A stretch of 64,000 nt of DNA from an uncultured Gemmiger sp. (GTDB taxonomy: Bacteria; Bacillota; Clostridia; Oscillospirales; Ruminococcaceae). Of this stretch, positions 61,809 through 64,000 are shown one piece after another. Both the position numbers and the translations under genes were made by a program. Under the pieces are notes generated by a model. It was given only the letters and a program-made list of their open reading frames with translations, was not told where the DNA came from and did no database searches. The DNA lies in NCBI GenBank assembly GCA_944386495.1, contig CALXBE010000004.1:1-64000 (forward strand). The letters are read 5' to 3'. The first letter of the stretch is position 1, and each line of letters starts with the position of its first letter.

Positions 61809-62246
61809 TCAGAATACTCCTGCCACTTCCAGGATAATGAGCAGAATTCCCAATACCAGCAAAGCGGTTCCTCCCACCTTGAAGTTCAGGAAGATTTTGT
61901 CATTGGTTGCCCGGTCAGTATAAGAAACACCGGGTTTATTGGGGTCGTAATAGATGGTCACATCTTCCCGGCTTACCTTATCCTCTTTGTGGGCGCCTTT
62001 GTTGCCCTGGCAGCGGTATTCCTCTCCGTCCACAGTGTATTTGTAAACAGGAAAGAAGGTATGACCGTTTCCCATATTCCGGAAGTTCCGTGCCCCTACC
62101 ACCTTTTCCACCACACCGGTTGCGGTGCTGGTGCAGCTCTGGTACAGTTCTGCATAATACTTCTGGGACACCTTGACTACCAGCCAGAAAGTCCCTCCCA
62201 AAATCATCAGAATTGCTCCGATCACAACTAAAACAGGTACGCCCAT
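61809..62246 (-). CDS. DUF3592 family membrane protein
   Basis: The 145-residue protein has membrane helices at both ends (about 4-24 and 123-143). The central extracytoplasmic or soluble domain has the family-like FFPVYKYTVDGEEY and VTIYYDPNKPG. The function of DUF3592 proteins is unknown. It is a single-gene unit ending in a terminator. Confidence 0.85.
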   Translation of the reverse strand: MGVPVLVVIGAILMILGGTFWLVVKVSQKYYAELYQSCTSTATGVVEKVVGARNFRNMGNGHTFFPVYKYTVDGEEYRCQGNKGAHKEDKVSREDVTIYYDPNKPGVSYTDRATNDKIFLNFKVGGTALLVLGILLIILEVAGVF

Positions 62247-62347
62247 GATTTATATTCCTCCTGCAACTTTTCGGGATTTTCCCTCATGCAGGAATCATTG
62301 TACCACATTTGGGAAGATTTGAATACTCTATTTTTAATTTTCACGCC

Positions 62348-63391
62348 TTAAAGGCTTTTCGCCAGGGTGCAGAAAGTCCGGCTGTTCCAATCCTCAAAGC
62401 CGGGACAGAGTGAGAAGGTATACTCTGCCTTGGTTCCATCTGCCCCTTCAAAGCGGGCCAGGACCCGGTCCTTGCCGCTCTCATAGGTCCAGGTTCCCTC
62501 CTGGGCTTCCAAAGCGGTCAGCGCCCCCTGCCAATCCTCCTCCGTAACGGTCTCCAAAGCGGAGGGGTCCTGGGTGCTGTACCACTCATCTTCCCCGGTA
62601 AAGTCCACCGCCATAATCAGGCCGGCCATATCAGCGGTATAATAGCCTTCCTCGGTCATCCACTCTTCCGGTTCCATGCCGAAGTCCCGGCCCCGCACCA
62701 CCAGGTACCGGGCCAGTTCCCGGGCGGTCCAATCCGCCGGGGTGGAAAAATCAGTGATTCCGGCCAGCGCCAGAGCCCGGCACTGGTGGAGGAGAATATC
62801 ATACTGGTAGCCGTTCAGGCCCAGCCTAACAGCCTGAGGGTCAGCGGGTCTTTCCGTCTGGACATCCTGGGTATACCAGGCGCTGAGATACTGAGGCTCT
62901 TTTGTCTCATCGGCGTACACCAGGAGATAGATATAGATGGCTCCATCCCCGTACTGAGGCCCCAGATAGTAGGTCTCGGGCTGGTACCAGACGGTAAAGT
63001 CCACCCGGCAGATCCCTGCCGTTCCCCCCTCCAGGGCATCACGGTCCAGTCCTTGGGTATTCTGCAAAATTCTGGACAGTTCCTCCAGGCCTGCCCACTG
63101 ATCAGGGGCAAGGTAGTATCCCTGGATGCCGCTCACCTCTTTATACCGGGTGGGCCAGTCCATGGATTCCTCCCAAAAGGCGGCTGCCCTGGTTTCCAGG
63201 GCCTGGGCCTCTTCCTGGGTAAAGGGGTCACTCCATCCCTCCCAGTAAGGAGGCTCCGCTGTGGCCTGGGCTTCGGTGGACTGGCCCTGAGGGTCCGGGG
63301 TGGTCTGGGCCGGGGTGCTTTCCCGGCTGCACCCGGTCAGGATCAAGATTGCCGACAGTGCCAGTGCGGGCACCAGTCTGCCTAATTTCAT
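62348..63391 (-). CDS. Putative lipoprotein, unknown function
   Basis: The 347-residue protein has a lipoprotein signal with lipobox LTGC (Cys about 21) and a Thr/Gln/Pro-rich linker. A globular part rich in Trp and Tyr follows (WEGWSDPFTQEEAQAL, VWYQPETYYLGPQYGDG). AAAGGAG precedes the ATG at 63391. No domain is recognised. It diverges from the next membrane-protein gene across a 150-bp gap. Confidence 0.75.
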   Translation of the reverse strand: MKLGRLVPALALSAILILTGCSRESTPAQTTPDPQGQSTEAQATAEPPYWEGWSDPFTQEEAQALETRAAAFWEESMDWPTRYKEVSGIQGYYLAPDQWAGLEELSRILQNTQGLDRDALEGGTAGICRVDFTVWYQPETYYLGPQYGDGAIYIYLLVYADETKEPQYLSAWYTQDVQTERPADPQAVRLGLNGYQYDILLHQCRALALAGITDFSTPADWTARELARYLVVRGRDFGMEPEEWMTEEGYYTADMAGLIMAVDFTGEDEWYSTQDPSALETVTEEDWQGALTALEAQEGTWTYESGKDRVLARFEGADGTKAEYTFSLCPGFEDWNSRTFCTLAKSL

Positions 63392-63489
63392 GAGAGTCAC
63401 TCCTTTCCCATTTGCGGGGTTTTGTTTCTGATTTCAGGATAGCATACCCATCCCCCGCTGCGCAATCCCGTTCTCCCAAAAGTCCTTCT

Positions 63490-63517
63490 TTTACAAGGAT
63501 TCAGGATATGATATACT
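63490..63517 (+). promoter_or_regulatory. Promoter of the last gene
   Basis: TTTACA (63490-63495), 16 bp, TATACT (63512-63517) with an upstream TG making an extended -10. Confidence 0.6.
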
Positions 63518-63545
63518 GATAAAAAGCGGAAAAGGAGGCGTTTCC

Positions 63546-64000
63546 ATGCCTTTGAAAAAGATTTGGATCTCAAAAGGTCCCGGCGAGAAGAACCGGTATG
63601 CCCTTTCCACTTTGGGCGGAATTCTGGGAATTCTGGCACTCCTCATGGTGCTTATTGTGGGAGGGACCTTCCTCACCCTCTATCTGTCCCTGCCCAAAGA
63701 AGCCTCCCTGGGCACTCTCTGCATTGGAGCGGTGGTCCTGGGGGTAGTTCTGGCTTTGGGCGCCGGCCGCCGTTCCCTGCGGGAATCCCTGGTATTTTTC
63801 CTGACCCAGGATGACCGGCTGTATATGCTGGATTCCCGAACCCTGGCCTCCTACCGCCGGGGAGTTCTGGGATTTACCTCCATGACCCTGGACACCCAGA
63901 AAGCGCTGGACCGGCTGGCCGCCTCCCCCACTCTCCCGCCCCAGGCACTGGAAATTCTGACTGTGAAAAAAATCCGGGAGTACTCCGACTTTTCCCGGGT
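63546..64000 (+). CDS. Membrane protein, unknown function (cut by window end)
   Basis: An open frame runs from the ATG at 63546 (AAGGAGG upstream) to the window end without a stop, at least 151 residues. Two membrane helices (about 22-48 and 55-73) precede a soluble domain (FFLTQDDRLYMLDSRTLASY). The visible part is not assignable to a family. Confidence 0.75.
   Translation, partial: MPLKKIWISKGPGEKNRYALSTLGGILGILALLMVLIVGGTFLTLYLSLPKEASLGTLCIGAVVLGVVLALGAGRRSLRESLVFFLTQDDRLYMLDSRTLASYRRGVLGFTSMTLDTQKALDRLAASPTLPPQALEILTVKKIREYSDFSR

Overview
The window looks like a chromosomal segment of an anaerobic, low-oxygen-tolerance Gram-positive of the Oscillospiraceae/Ruminococcaceae type (Clostridia, order Oscillospirales). 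This is inferred from strong AGGAGG-type ribosome sites, TTGACA-17-TATAAT promoters, a class III (oxygen-sensitive) ribonucleotide reductase, formate-tetrahydrofolate ligase under a ZTP riboswitch, a QueT gene with a preQ1-like leader, a flavo-diiron protein with rubredoxin, and a SpoIID-domain protein. Coding is dense and GC-rich. I see no rRNA, tRNA, CRISPR array, prophage or insertion sequence. One AT-rich orphan gene at 18.1-18.6 kb is the only compositional outlier.

Layout. 0.1-2.3 kb: ptsH-ptsI (minus strand), with a perfect intercistronic hairpin. 2.4-6.2 kb: gamma-carbonic anhydrase-like protein, a tiny Cys-rich membrane protein, a BlaI-type repressor, and serC-serA. Four BlaI-like operator sites lie between the repressor and serC. 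6.2-11.6 kb: pdxK-trmL-degV, then cdd/deoD (minus), a PflX-like radical SAM protein and a PH-like membrane protein. 11.6-16.8 kb: branched-chain amino acid genes ilvB-ilvH, ilvC and ilvD (minus). 16.9-21.8 kb: a DUF815 ATPase, the AT-rich orphan, and nrdD with divergent nrdG around three NrdR-box-like sites. 21.8-30.1 kb: an amino-acid ABC transporter operon ending in an M20 amidohydrolase, sstT, and glnS with an exonuclease. 30.2-33.9 kb: queT and secA.

34.0-40.4 kb is a tightly packed minus-strand operon: cysteine desulfurase, ThiI, CinA/PncC, a 1083-residue multidomain protein, and a small membrane protein. The multidomain protein reads as a degenerate CinA module, a transmembrane segment, a sortase-like fold without catalytic residues, and a SpoIID/LytB domain. 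It is the most unusual gene here. 40.5-43.5 kb is a BlaI repressor / M56 sensor-protease / M23 hydrolase operon with tandem palindromic operators; the sensor gene carries an in-frame amber stop. 43.6-45.4 kb: ZTP riboswitch, terminator and fhs. 45.4-47.7 kb: a membrane-protein/XRE module and uncharacterised genes.

47.7-55.5 kb: sbcDC, an RluA-type pseudouridine synthase, and an oxygen/redox group (rubredoxin, a Cys-rich small-domain protein, a flavo-diiron protein, and a thioredoxin-reductase-like flavoprotein lacking NADPH-binding motifs). 55.5-57.8 kb: an XRE/DUF3169 module with three matching palindromic operators, and an HTH-membrane protein. 57.8-61.7 kb: the fruR-fruK-fruA operon with repeated FruR-like sites. 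61.8-64.0 kb: a DUF3592 protein, a lipoprotein, and a membrane protein cut by the window end.

Recurring theme: at least five small repressor modules (two BlaI-type, three XRE-type) sit beside membrane proteins or wall hydrolases, several with visible palindromic operators. ptsHI and fruRKA together give a complete fructose PTS, but HPr lacks the regulatory serine.
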